This document shows, in pieces, positions 53,215-62,185 of a DNA stretch of 64,000 nt. A model generated the notes under the pieces. It saw only the letters and a program-made list of their open reading frames with translations, was not told the origin of the DNA and did not search any database. The position numbers and the translations under genes are program-made. The DNA comes from a virus: IMG/VR virus record IMGVR_UViG_3300009181_000066, positions 1 to 64,000 of that record; one strand, 5' to 3'. The first letter of the stretch is position 1. Each line of letters opens with the position of its first letter.

Positions 53215-54123
53215 ATGGCATTAGGAACTTACGGAATAAATAGACCTGCTGACGTATCACCTGAGGATGTTGAAATACTTTTACATTACACAGCTTCAAG
53301 GGATGTTACAAACAACTTTGTTTTAAAAAAATTAAACGCTTCAAATATTTTAACACCGTATTTTCATAATGGTGAAACCGGAGGTAATGCAAATGTTGAA
53401 ATTTTAGGCGGTCTTTATAATTTAAAATTACCAGCATCTGAATTCACTAGTTTAGGGATTTATACTCTATATATAAGACCTGCCGAAATAAGAACTACAA
53501 TATTGGATTGTGGGGTGTTATCATCAATACCGAATGTTAAAGGAATTGTTATAGACATAAATCAAGTACCCTCTCAATATAGAAATAAGTTTGTAAATCA
53601 AGGACTTGTTGGTTTTAGAGTTGAATATTTAAATTCTGATGGAACAAAAATCCCTAATTTTTATAGAATTGTAACATCATCTTTCTTTTGTGAACCTGTA
53701 GTTTCTAATCAAACAAACACATCACAAAAAGCGATTAGATATAGATACGTGAATGGAAGTACCGATTTAATATTTTGTACATTATCACCTTCTTCTTCAC
53801 CTACAAATAAACCTGATGTGATACCTTTTATTGGCCAACCAAATCAGAGTATTATTGTGACTAATACTTTTTTTAACCCAATAACTATAGATATTCAGAT
53901 GGCTGAACACGATATTGATACTTTAGCAATTGCCCTTTATGGTAATCAAACTAAAAGTGTTGATGATGGTATCTACACTCTTTATGATAGTGCTGGTAAT
54001 ATCTATAAACAATATAACTTGTTTGAAATTAGAGATAACTTTAATGAGTTATTATATGAAGTTAGACAAGACAGAGGAACTAATATAGACTTCAGTAAAA
54101 ACTTCACAAACATTATTAGTTAA
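53215..54123 (+). CDS. putative tail structural protein
   Basis: 302 aa. It starts MALGTYGINRPADVSPEDVE and continues with HYTASRDVTNNFVLKKLN, then an alternation of beta strands with TLYIRPAEIRTTILDCGVLS and VKGIVIDINQVPSQYRNKFV. The C-terminal helix region LFEIRDNFNELLYEVRQDRG looks like an attachment element. I recognise no family. It heads a transcription unit with its own late-type box, and its stop overlaps the next ATG by one base (TAATG). Confidence 0.5.
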   Translation: MALGTYGINRPADVSPEDVEILLHYTASRDVTNNFVLKKLNASNILTPYFHNGETGGNANVEILGGLYNLKLPASEFTSLGIYTLYIRPAEIRTTILDCGVLSSIPNVKGIVIDINQVPSQYRNKFVNQGLVGFRVEYLNSDGTKIPNFYRIVTSSFFCEPVVSNQTNTSQKAIRYRYVNGSTDLIFCTLSPSSSPTNKPDVIPFIGQPNQSIIVTNTFFNPITIDIQMAEHDIDTLAIALYGNQTKSVDDGIYTLYDSAGNIYKQYNLFEIRDNFNELLYEVRQDRGTNIDFSKNFTNIIS

Positions 54124-57095
54124 TGGCAAAGAAAAAATATTTTTATCCACCTGTACCACCCTCAGGATCTCAGACATTTTCTAACGAATTAGTCGGGTTA
54201 CAACTCGTGCAAGGAGGTGGACTTACTATGGGTAATTTTGAATTTACAAGTGCTATATTTGAAAAAAGTGATAGGAAGTTTGATACGGGGGTTTTTTCTC
54301 AACCATACAATCTATCAAATTTAAACATTGCTAGTATTGAACAAAGTAAGTTATTAGTTCAAAAAAATTTCCAAGTATATCCTAATTTTGATATTTCACA
54401 AATAACTAGTTTTTCATTATATGGGTCTTTACAAAAAAGATTAGAAACGTCAATAACTAAAGTTATTAATTATTTTCCTGCATCTATTTTGGTTAGAAAA
54501 AATATAGGAACAGGGTATAGTGCGTTAACGGCAAATAATATTCAATATAGTAATATTGACAATGAAACCACATTTACAATAAACGTTAAATATTTAACAA
54601 ACCCATTTGATATTGATTATACTGTAAACGCATCTCAAAACATACGATTTAGTCCAATTAAATTAAGTGAATATAGGGATTTAACATCTAATTATAAAAA
54701 ATATGCATTATACGTTGAAAGTCCTAACAATCAAGAGTATAAAATTATTTATTTTGAACCGTCGGCGACATTTAGTGAGGGGAATTTAACATTTATTGTT
54801 GAAGGGAATCCATTTTCAGGACAAACGGCATTTACTGAAACATTAATTATAAAACCAAATAATGAAAATACTGAAAAAATTTTTAATGAAAGTTTTGATG
54901 AGGTAGAGGATTTTATTTTAAATAGACAGGTGTTTCCTAAATACACCGCAACGTTTCAATATCCTGATTATGATGTTGACGGAACATATTCATTAAATGT
55001 AAAAAGTGTGACTTGGCCGTTAGGGGATGAATGGAATTTAGATATACAGTCAGTGTCATTTGAGAATTATTTAACGGAAATACAAAACATTGCGGTACTA
55101 CTTGATAGGTATAAAACCAATCTAATATCTAGGTTTTTAACTACCGGGTCTTTAAAAGATTTTGACACTCCTGAACAAAAAATGGAAAAGGTGTTACAAA
55201 TTTATGGTAGAAGTTTTGATGAGACCAAAAAATTTATAGATTCATTGGCTTATATGAATTCTGTTAATTATATTGTAGGTAATGATATACCCTCACAATT
55301 ATTAATAAATTTAGCACAAACAATCGGATTTAATAGTAACGTTTCACCAATTACGAATGATCAGTTTTTAGGTACCGTGTTTTCAACGGAAAATACTTCT
55401 GATTATGAAGGGATGTCAAAACCTATGACACCTACTGAGTTAAACTACCAGTTTTATAGGAATTTAATATTAAATGCCGCTTATCTATTTAAATCTAAAG
55501 GTACCCGAAGATCAATTGAATTTATATTAAGAATGGTTGGAGCCCCCGACGCATTAATTGAATTTAATGAAAATATTTATTTGGCCGATGGTACTATAAA
55601 TTTTGATGATTTTAAAGATCAATATATTTGTATATCGGGAAGTACGTTATTAGTTGAAAATACAGTATTAGATCCTACGGTGACTTTTAGTATACAGGGG
55701 ACAATGTATACCGGTTTTACGGTTTCAAATACTGTTCAGACAGTGACCGCAACCTTTGATGATTTTCCGATATATGAAAGTGGATACCCAAAAACGGTTA
55801 AAGATAAACCGGATTACTTTTTCCAAAAAGGTGCTGGATGGTTTGAACAAACACCTGAGCATACGTCAGAAGAAGTTATTGATAATGAAAATTCAGTATT
55901 TAGTGGAAATACCGTTTCTTTGGTTACTAAATTTAAACCTTTTACGTATGGTCAAGATTGGCTTGATAGATTTAGAAAGTTTCCATTTATGACAAACGTT
56001 GGTTACAATTTAGTTAGAACGGTGGATAACACAAAATCTTGGCCAACTAACCAAGTGGGTCTTAGAAAAAACGGTTCAGTAACTGCTCCAACATATTATA
56101 GAATTGAAGATGATAGATTAGCGATTAATGTTAAAAACATTGATCTTTATTTAAATATGGGTCAGGGAATTACTTATGACGTTTGGGAACAATCCGTATT
56201 GTATAACTACCCAATACCAAGTACAGGGTTAACTGCTCCATATCCGAGTCCTGGTGATACTGATTGGACTGTCATAAACCCTAAACCCGATCAAAAAACG
56301 TTTTTTGAATTTGCTCAAACATTTTATAATAATTTAATTAACGTTAGAAACAGACAATACATAAGTGACGGTAAAACAGGAGGGTATCCTGCATTACAAT
56401 CAATTTTTTGGAAGTACATTCAAAGTGAACAAGCTATGAATATACCATCAAATAAATTTACTTATCAAAAAATGATTGATTTTACATTAGCACTTGGTGA
56501 TTATTGGGTGAGACTTGTAGAACAATTTGTTCCTGCCACTACTATTTGGAATACGGGTCAAAAAATGGATAATAGTGTTTTCCATAGACAAAAGTTTGTT
56601 TGGAGAAGACAAAGGGGGTGTAGTTTTGTCCCTGTTAATTGTATTCCTTGTACGTTTAATGGTCAACCATTTGGTTATGATTGTATTGATCAAACGTTAA
56701 TCTGTAGTTTAGATATTGGACAGAATTATGGAGCCACTACGTTAAGTGAAGCGTTAAATAATTTGATTAGTGAACAAGGATATATTCAAAATCAGTGTGA
56801 CTTAAACGGAATGAAAAGTTATTGGTATATTGATGTAAGACTTGATGATGTAACTCTAATTCAAGAACAATTTTATACTGGTTATGGGAGTGTGGACTAT
56901 CCAACACAGTCAACTATTTTTAATTCAATAAACGAAAAACTTGAAGGTTTATATGTTTATGGGTTAAACTATTATTTTGCGGGTAGCTCATTAGTCATTA
57001 GTAATAGTAGTTGTTACGATGATTTTACAAATAAAAAACTGTATTTAAATATTGGGATTATGATTGATATAAACTGTAATAATGACGGAGAATAA
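54123..57095 (+). CDS. large baseplate protein with a tail-protein-I-like segment
   Basis: 990 aa. Around residues 345-480 there are helices with LQIYGRSFDETKKFIDSLAY, SQLLINLAQTIGFNS, and then the conserved-looking YLFKSKGTRRSIEFILRMVG ending in APDALIEFNE. This resembles the segment in P2 gpI-type tail proteins, where a K-G-T-x-x-(S/A)-(I/L) helix precedes a G-(A/V)-P turn. Such proteins link wedge and fibres. A second large beta-rich part follows. The C-terminus has a Cys-rich patch (GCSFVPVNCIPCTFNG) that could be disulphide- or metal-stabilised. One-base overlaps link it to both neighbours. Confidence 0.55.
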   Translation: MAKKKYFYPPVPPSGSQTFSNELVGLQLVQGGGLTMGNFEFTSAIFEKSDRKFDTGVFSQPYNLSNLNIASIEQSKLLVQKNFQVYPNFDISQITSFSLYGSLQKRLETSITKVINYFPASILVRKNIGTGYSALTANNIQYSNIDNETTFTINVKYLTNPFDIDYTVNASQNIRFSPIKLSEYRDLTSNYKKYALYVESPNNQEYKIIYFEPSATFSEGNLTFIVEGNPFSGQTAFTETLIIKPNNENTEKIFNESFDEVEDFILNRQVFPKYTATFQYPDYDVDGTYSLNVKSVTWPLGDEWNLDIQSVSFENYLTEIQNIAVLLDRYKTNLISRFLTTGSLKDFDTPEQKMEKVLQIYGRSFDETKKFIDSLAYMNSVNYIVGNDIPSQLLINLAQTIGFNSNVSPITNDQFLGTVFSTENTSDYEGMSKPMTPTELNYQFYRNLILNAAYLFKSKGTRRSIEFILRMVGAPDALIEFNENIYLADGTINFDDFKDQYICISGSTLLVENTVLDPTVTFSIQGTMYTGFTVSNTVQTVTATFDDFPIYESGYPKTVKDKPDYFFQKGAGWFEQTPEHTSEEVIDNENSVFSGNTVSLVTKFKPFTYGQDWLDRFRKFPFMTNVGYNLVRTVDNTKSWPTNQVGLRKNGSVTAPTYYRIEDDRLAINVKNIDLYLNMGQGITYDVWEQSVLYNYPIPSTGLTAPYPSPGDTDWTVINPKPDQKTFFEFAQTFYNNLINVRNRQYISDGKTGGYPALQSIFWKYIQSEQAMNIPSNKFTYQKMIDFTLALGDYWVRLVEQFVPATTIWNTGQKMDNSVFHRQKFVWRRQRGCSFVPVNCIPCTFNGQPFGYDCIDQTLICSLDIGQNYGATTLSEALNNLISEQGYIQNQCDLNGMKSYWYIDVRLDDVTLIQEQFYTGYGSVDYPTQSTIFNSINEKLEGLYVYGLNYYFAGSSLVISNSSCYDDFTNKKLYLNIGIMIDINCNNDGE

Positions 57096-59785
57096 TGGCT
57101 TGTGTTTCAGGTTTAACAAATGGGGTATTTAGTTACGTTGATTGCTGTGGGATATTACAGACCGGAGTATCTTTAGGTCAAAGCATATGTTTAGACGAAG
57201 CATTTACTGGTACTTCATTTGGTGTTTATATTGCTTCAGGACAAACTTGTACTCAAAACTGTAACCAGGGTACGTTAAGTTATAGTTTTCAAGTTACGGG
57301 TGTTTGTGATACATCTTACGGGCAGATAATATTTACACCTTCTGGTGGTATACCTCCATATACGATAGATCCTGTAACACCTACCGGAACTACATTAACT
57401 GCACAAACAAGTAGTGGGGATATCACCTTTACTGGTTTAACAGGTGGGACTTATGTATTCCGTCTAAATGATTCACAAGGGTTACAAAACAATGAATTAT
57501 ATATTAATACAATAATATCAAATTGTTTTGAAGCTAACGTATATGGGGTTTCAGGATCAACTTGTGGTTTAAGTAATGGATATATTAACATAACCGCAAC
57601 GACAAGCGCGTCTCCATATACTATTATTGTTTATAAAGACGGAGGTGTATTTAATGTATCAACAGAAGCGACATTACCTGTAACATATTCTAATTTACCT
57701 TCAGGAATTTATTATGCAACGGTTTTTGACTATGGGTCAGTGACGGCAAATACTGAAAATTTTGTAATAGATGAAAGTGTTGGGGTTGATTTTGGTTTTT
57801 GGAAAGTTAACACATCGACTTGTGTTATTGATAAAGGTAAACTTGCGGTAACGGGTTTAACAGGTACTGGTCCGTATACTTTTTTATGGAGTAATAATGA
57901 AACAACCCAATTAGTTACGGGTCTTACACAAGGTACATATAGTGTTACTGTGACGGATGCGTTAGGATGTTCAACCACAAAGTCTGAACTTATTGGAACT
58001 GCAGATCCTATAGGTCTTGGGTTTTTGACTGCAGTTAATCCGTCTTGTTTCTCAAATGATGGGTCTTTAACTTTTACAATAACAGGAGGTACGGTTCCTT
58101 TTTATTATTCTGCTTCTACCTATGAAGTGGGGTATACATTATCTGATACGTTTACAATATCTAATTTGGCGGGTGGGGCGTACCAAGTATTGGTAAGAGA
58201 TGCTAATTTTTGTGAAGTTATTTTAAATGGTACCATAAATACCGTTAATGGTTTTAATGTTGTTGAAATTGCAACTACACAATCATCTTGTAATCAGTCT
58301 AGTGGGAAGATTGGAGTAACTATAGAAGGTGCGAACAATTTTTATACGTACGCAATTTCAGGATTAACCACAAATTACACCAATGGAATAACCACTCAAA
58401 GTCAAACACATAACTTTACTAATTTATCAAACGACACTTATTTATTAGTTATATCAGGATCGGGTACAAATTGTAGTTATAGTGAATTTGTTACAATCGC
58501 TTCAGTTGATAAGTTTCAAGTAAATTATACTGCAACAACCGCAAGTTGTGGGTTAAATAACGGGGTTATTAGTGTTGAGGTAGGGACTGGTTATACGGGA
58601 GTATTAGATTATGTTTTAAGTGACGGACAATCAATTATAGATACGCCATCTACCGCTTACACATTTAGTAATTTAGTTGAGGGTCAATATACGTTAAGTG
58701 TTACCGATAATGAAAACTGTACGGTATCTAAAGATTTTGAAATAACAACAACAGGGGAATTAGCCTTTATGGTTAATGCTGTTGATTGTACTGGGGTAAA
58801 TGATGGGTCGGCAAGTGTTTTAATAAATAAAGGGGAACCTACATTTGCATATGAATGGTCCGACAATGTGCCAGGAAACCCAACAGGGTCTACGGTTACG
58901 GGTTTATCGGGGGGTACATATTCGGTAATAGTTACGGATAGTAGTGGGTGTAGTAATAAACAAATATTTGATATATTGTGTGGAAATAGTAATATTGTTT
59001 CTTATCAAATTGTCAATCTTTGTGTTAATGAGTTTAATACCCAATCAGGAAATAAAAGAGGTTTTTCTGAAATGTTAAATGAAGGGTTTTTAGATTTAAC
59101 AAATGAATACACAAATTGTATTTTAAGTTCCGCAACATTTAATTGTAATATAGACATTAATGGAACCGCTTATACCCAATCTTTTTACACAACGAATGAA
59201 TTTAGCGATGTCCCTAGTGATGCTTTATGGCAAAGTACTATTGAAGGTATATTATCATCAATAACTGAAATAGGTTCTTACAATGTTAATTTACTTAATA
59301 ACACATTACAAATTAATTCTAATTGTGATGGGGATAGTGATCCTCTTGGGGGTAAACCAATTACCATTGAATTAGAGATTGATTATACATTAAACTGTGA
59401 GTCTTCAGGGGATACAATGTGTTTTAATTTTTCAAGTAGTACTTATGTATCAAATGTTACAGCATCGCCGGAAGGTATAAATAATAATAGACCATACTAT
59501 ACATTTCCAAGAGGTGGAATTACTTGTTATGTGTATTGGGATGATGTATCTAATGTTTGGGTATTTTCTAAAACTTTAGGTGGAGATATAAATAATAGTT
59601 TTTCGACACTTGATAATTTTTATAATCCAAATCCGGTAAGTAATATGACATATACATGGCAAGACGGACCTGAAAGTGGAACATTTAAAATGAACACATC
59701 TACAAGTGGAATGTGTCCATATAAACAATTCCAAAACCTGACAAATTTTGAATTTATGACAGGTGTACCATATGAATTTCAATAA
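57095..59785 (+). CDS. tail adhesin with seven SprB-type repeats
   Basis: 896 aa. The Cys-rich N-terminal 60 residues (SYVDCCGILQTG) are followed by seven Ig-like units of roughly 70-85 aa, to about residue 625. The third is closest to the SprB repeat consensus: GPYTFLWSNNETTQLVTGLT then QGTYSVTVTDALGC. The seventh has YSVIVTDSSGCSNK. Most units start with a Cys and end in D-x-x-x-C. SprB repeats are known from flavobacterial cell-surface gliding adhesins. The C-terminal 150 residues (GGITCYVYWDDVSNVWVFSK then TLGG) form a separate domain also found in the gene at 63476. It is probably a receptor-binding or decoration fibre that borrowed a host surface fold. Confidence 0.75.
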   Translation: MACVSGLTNGVFSYVDCCGILQTGVSLGQSICLDEAFTGTSFGVYIASGQTCTQNCNQGTLSYSFQVTGVCDTSYGQIIFTPSGGIPPYTIDPVTPTGTTLTAQTSSGDITFTGLTGGTYVFRLNDSQGLQNNELYINTIISNCFEANVYGVSGSTCGLSNGYINITATTSASPYTIIVYKDGGVFNVSTEATLPVTYSNLPSGIYYATVFDYGSVTANTENFVIDESVGVDFGFWKVNTSTCVIDKGKLAVTGLTGTGPYTFLWSNNETTQLVTGLTQGTYSVTVTDALGCSTTKSELIGTADPIGLGFLTAVNPSCFSNDGSLTFTITGGTVPFYYSASTYEVGYTLSDTFTISNLAGGAYQVLVRDANFCEVILNGTINTVNGFNVVEIATTQSSCNQSSGKIGVTIEGANNFYTYAISGLTTNYTNGITTQSQTHNFTNLSNDTYLLVISGSGTNCSYSEFVTIASVDKFQVNYTATTASCGLNNGVISVEVGTGYTGVLDYVLSDGQSIIDTPSTAYTFSNLVEGQYTLSVTDNENCTVSKDFEITTTGELAFMVNAVDCTGVNDGSASVLINKGEPTFAYEWSDNVPGNPTGSTVTGLSGGTYSVIVTDSSGCSNKQIFDILCGNSNIVSYQIVNLCVNEFNTQSGNKRGFSEMLNEGFLDLTNEYTNCILSSATFNCNIDINGTAYTQSFYTTNEFSDVPSDALWQSTIEGILSSITEIGSYNVNLLNNTLQINSNCDGDSDPLGGKPITIELEIDYTLNCESSGDTMCFNFSSSTYVSNVTASPEGINNNRPYYTFPRGGITCYVYWDDVSNVWVFSKTLGGDINNSFSTLDNFYNPNPVSNMTYTWQDGPESGTFKMNTSTSGMCPYKQFQNLTNFEFMTGVPYEFQ

Positions 59786-59804
59786 ACTTAATTAAATAAA
59801 AAAC

Positions 59805-60500
59805 ATGGCAACTTTAACATCAATATCTTTAGTAACCCCATCAGCTATTACGGAAACTTCACAAATTCACGTTGTAATTACGGGGGACACGACTCAAGGT
59901 AATCCTGATGGGTCTTCATATAAAGCAAATCTTTCAGATTTAAGAACGGTTTTTTTAGATACATTTATAACAGGGTTTACCTACAATAACGCTAACACAC
60001 TAACAATTGCAAGAAATCAAGGGCAACCTAATTTGACTGCAACAATCAACACGATGACTGGTCTAACAATAAATGGGGCATTGTCTGCTACTACGATTTA
60101 TTTAAGTGGTCAACCTGTTTCAACAACAACTTGGGTTACAAGAACAGATGTGAGTTCTCAAATATATAATATTCCTTCCGTAAATTATGGAATAATAAAT
60201 AGATACACATTAAATGTGTATTCTGAATATGTATTACCTGCAACATGTGAAATAGGTGATGTTATAGAAATTATTGAGGATAAAGCAGGAAGTTCTAAAA
60301 CCAGAGTTAGAGCAAATACAGGTCAAACAATTAGGGTGAGTAGTTATGGAACGACAGGGACTGCGGGATATTTTGATACCGTAAATACTGACAATGTTGC
60401 AATAAAGCTTGTTTGTATTACTGCAAATTCTAAATGGGCGGTAGTTTCATATTTTTCCGATTTTAATAATGGGTCTGGATCAGTACCAACAATAGTGTAA
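59805..60500 (+). CDS. short tail fibre, N-terminal attachment domain shared with 61116
   Basis: 231 aa. The N-terminus (TSQIHVVITGDTTQGNPDGS then SYKANLSDLR) matches that of the 326-aa protein at 61116, so it is probably a common anchor to the baseplate. A beta-helix-like repetitive part follows (ATINTMTGLTINGALSATTI). The C-terminal domain (YTLNVYSEYVLPATCEIGDV, then KWAVVSYFSD) resembles heads of small phage fibres. It has no hydrophobic signal. The next gene begins on the base after its stop. Confidence 0.65.
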   Translation: MATLTSISLVTPSAITETSQIHVVITGDTTQGNPDGSSYKANLSDLRTVFLDTFITGFTYNNANTLTIARNQGQPNLTATINTMTGLTINGALSATTIYLSGQPVSTTTWVTRTDVSSQIYNIPSVNYGIINRYTLNVYSEYVLPATCEIGDVIEIIEDKAGSSKTRVRANTGQTIRVSSYGTTGTAGYFDTVNTDNVAIKLVCITANSKWAVVSYFSDFNNGSGSVPTIV

Positions 60501-60794
60501 ATGGCTAGTGTTTTAAACATATCAAACATATCAGGAGGCACACCACCTTATAGTTTTTATGTTTGTGATGAAAACGGAAACAACTGTTCTTTATTAGGAA
60601 CTACCGCAAGTGCATATACATTAAATGCCTTTTATTCAACTGCAAACACATTACTAATAAAAGTGATAGATAGTAACTCTTGTCAATTTTTCACTTTAAT
60701 TTCTTGTCCTATTGATAGTTGTATAATTTTAACTGAAGACTTAGATAAAATCACGACAGAAGATGGGGACTTCATTGTATTTTGTGATTTTTAA
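60501..60794 (+). CDS. one-domain SprB-like protein
   Basis: 97 aa. It is a single Ig-like unit: ISNISGGTPPYSFYVCDENG, then a strand with TLLIKVIDSNSCQFFTLISC, and a short acidic tail (TEDLDKITTEDGDF). It has the G-G-x-P-P-Y-x-F and V-x-D-x-x-x-C elements of the repeats in the 896-aa adhesin. It is clearly related to the next gene. It may be a detachable tip or decoration that sits on a neighbouring fibre. Confidence 0.6.
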   Translation: MASVLNISNISGGTPPYSFYVCDENGNNCSLLGTTASAYTLNAFYSTANTLLIKVIDSNSCQFFTLISCPIDSCIILTEDLDKITTEDGDFIVFCDF

Positions 60795-60802
60795 TATTTA
60801 TT
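60795..60802 (+). promoter_or_regulatory. TATTTATT variant late box
   Basis: TATTTATT immediately after the previous stop and only 3 nt before the ATG at 60806. Confidence 0.3.
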
Positions 60803-60805
60803 GTT

Positions 60806-61093
60806 ATGATAGTACAAATCACAGGATCTACGAGCGGACAATCACCATTTGATGTTTTTTTGTGTGATTCAACAAACACCTCCTGTTTTTATGTTTCAGG
60901 GATTACATATCTAACACCCGTTGTTGTTTTTGATACAAATAACTATTTTCCAAATGAAAACGTTCTATATTTAAAAGTTATTGACTCTCTCGGTTGTACA
61001 TTTATTGAAAAGTTAGATTGTGGGGAAGGAAAAATGTACCAAGACGGAATATATGTCAAATTTATGGACGGAGTTGGTTATTATTTCCAATAA
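60806..61093 (+). CDS. one-domain SprB-like protein, paralogue of 60501
   Basis: 95 aa. It aligns along its length with the preceding protein: SGQSPFDVFLCDSTNTSC corresponds to GTPPYSFYVCDENGNNC, and VLYLKVIDSLGCTFIEKLDC to TLLIKVIDSNSCQFFTLISC. The C-terminal 25 residues differ (MYQDGIYVKFMDGVGYYFQ). It looks like a tandem duplication that has diverged, probably at the receptor-facing or fibre-contact tail. Confidence 0.6.
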   Translation: MIVQITGSTSGQSPFDVFLCDSTNTSCFYVSGITYLTPVVVFDTNNYFPNENVLYLKVIDSLGCTFIEKLDCGEGKMYQDGIYVKFMDGVGYYFQ

Positions 61094-61097
61094 GGAA

Positions 61098-61105
61098 TAT
61101 TTATA
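61098..61105 (+). promoter_or_regulatory. TATTTATA late-promoter-like box
   Basis: An exact TATTTATA, 10 nt before the ATG at 61116, with the same AAATAAAA flank as the box at 53197. Confidence 0.6.
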
Positions 61106-61115
61106 AAATAAAACT

Positions 61116-62096
61116 ATGCCAACTTATCAGTTTCTTACGGATAGATCATTAGCTCAATCTACGGCAATAACGCCGACAACTATTATACATATTGTAACCA
61201 CTGCGGATACAACCCAAAGTGTTTATGGGTCATCATATAAGGCAACAATACAACAAGTTTCAGATGCTATCTTAACAGGGTCTACGAACATATATAATTC
61301 AGATGGTACTTTAACAGGGAATAGAAATGTTAATTTTACAGGAAGTAGATTACAATTTTCAGGAACAAATAGTAGTACAACTATAGGTTTAACATTAAGG
61401 GCTAGTTCTGGTTCTGGAAACCGTTTTGCTAAATTAAGTGCAGTAAATGGGTCACTACAAAATAACATAGATGTGACCATTGCGGGTACATCAATTAACT
61501 CTTCGGATACTGGATATACAAACTCAGTCAGTACAGATTCGGTAGGTGTTAATATTACCGCTTCTGATTATACAGGGTACACAAATACAATAGATCTCAA
61601 TTCGGGTGGAATAATGATTAATTCAGAATATTATTTACCGCCTACGGATGGAACTACAGGGCAAATTATGACAACAGATGGTAGCGGAACTACTAGTTGG
61701 CAAAGTATGTATGGGTATCAATACTATAGTGCGGTAACCATTACAAGTGCTCAAACACTCTCAATTGGGTCATCACCTGTTGAAATCTTACCAGCACCTG
61801 GTGCTAACAAATATTATGATTTTAAAGTATTTTTTGAATACATATTTAATACTACCTCATATGTCAGTACAGGTAAAATGGAATTACACGATAGTACTGC
61901 AAAACGAGTGTCAAATCGATTTGATTTTAATGGTCAATTATCCAATAATATATTGATTAGTGATATGAACGCGGCGAGTGAATTGATGCCAATCAATAGT
62001 AAACTTGAGTTTACAACATCTGATGGGACTAACCCAACACTTGGTGATAGTTCATTTAAAGTAAAAATATATTATAATATTATTGATTTTGGTTAA
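61116..62096 (+). CDS. tail fibre protein, N-terminal domain shared with 59805
   Basis: 326 aa. The N-terminus (TTIIHIVTTADTTQSVYGS then SYKATIQQVSD) is paralogous to that of the 231-aa fibre. The centre is a Ser/Thr/Asn/Gly-rich repetitive stalk, followed by DGTTGQIMTTDGSGTTSWQS, a motif common just before the head domain of phage fibres. The C-terminal 110 residues (YYDFKVFFEYIFNTTSYVST and following strands) form a compact beta domain, likely the receptor-binding head. It is transcribed from its own late-type box. Confidence 0.7.
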   Translation: MPTYQFLTDRSLAQSTAITPTTIIHIVTTADTTQSVYGSSYKATIQQVSDAILTGSTNIYNSDGTLTGNRNVNFTGSRLQFSGTNSSTTIGLTLRASSGSGNRFAKLSAVNGSLQNNIDVTIAGTSINSSDTGYTNSVSTDSVGVNITASDYTGYTNTIDLNSGGIMINSEYYLPPTDGTTGQIMTTDGSGTTSWQSMYGYQYYSAVTITSAQTLSIGSSPVEILPAPGANKYYDFKVFFEYIFNTTSYVSTGKMELHDSTAKRVSNRFDFNGQLSNNILISDMNAASELMPINSKLEFTTSDGTNPTLGDSSFKVKIYYNIIDFG

Positions 62097-62185
62097 TATA
62101 TATATTTTTTAAATACGTAATAAGAACGATTGTTGATATTCAAATTTAACCCTTTTATTTATTTATTTTCATTATTTCATAATAT

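Noticed and set aside
62097-62185. tRNA or small RNA gene in the gap before the glycosyltransferase
   Set aside because: No cloverleaf, TTC-loop or stable stem could be seen; the gap is plain AT-rich DNA with ATTTATTT runs.
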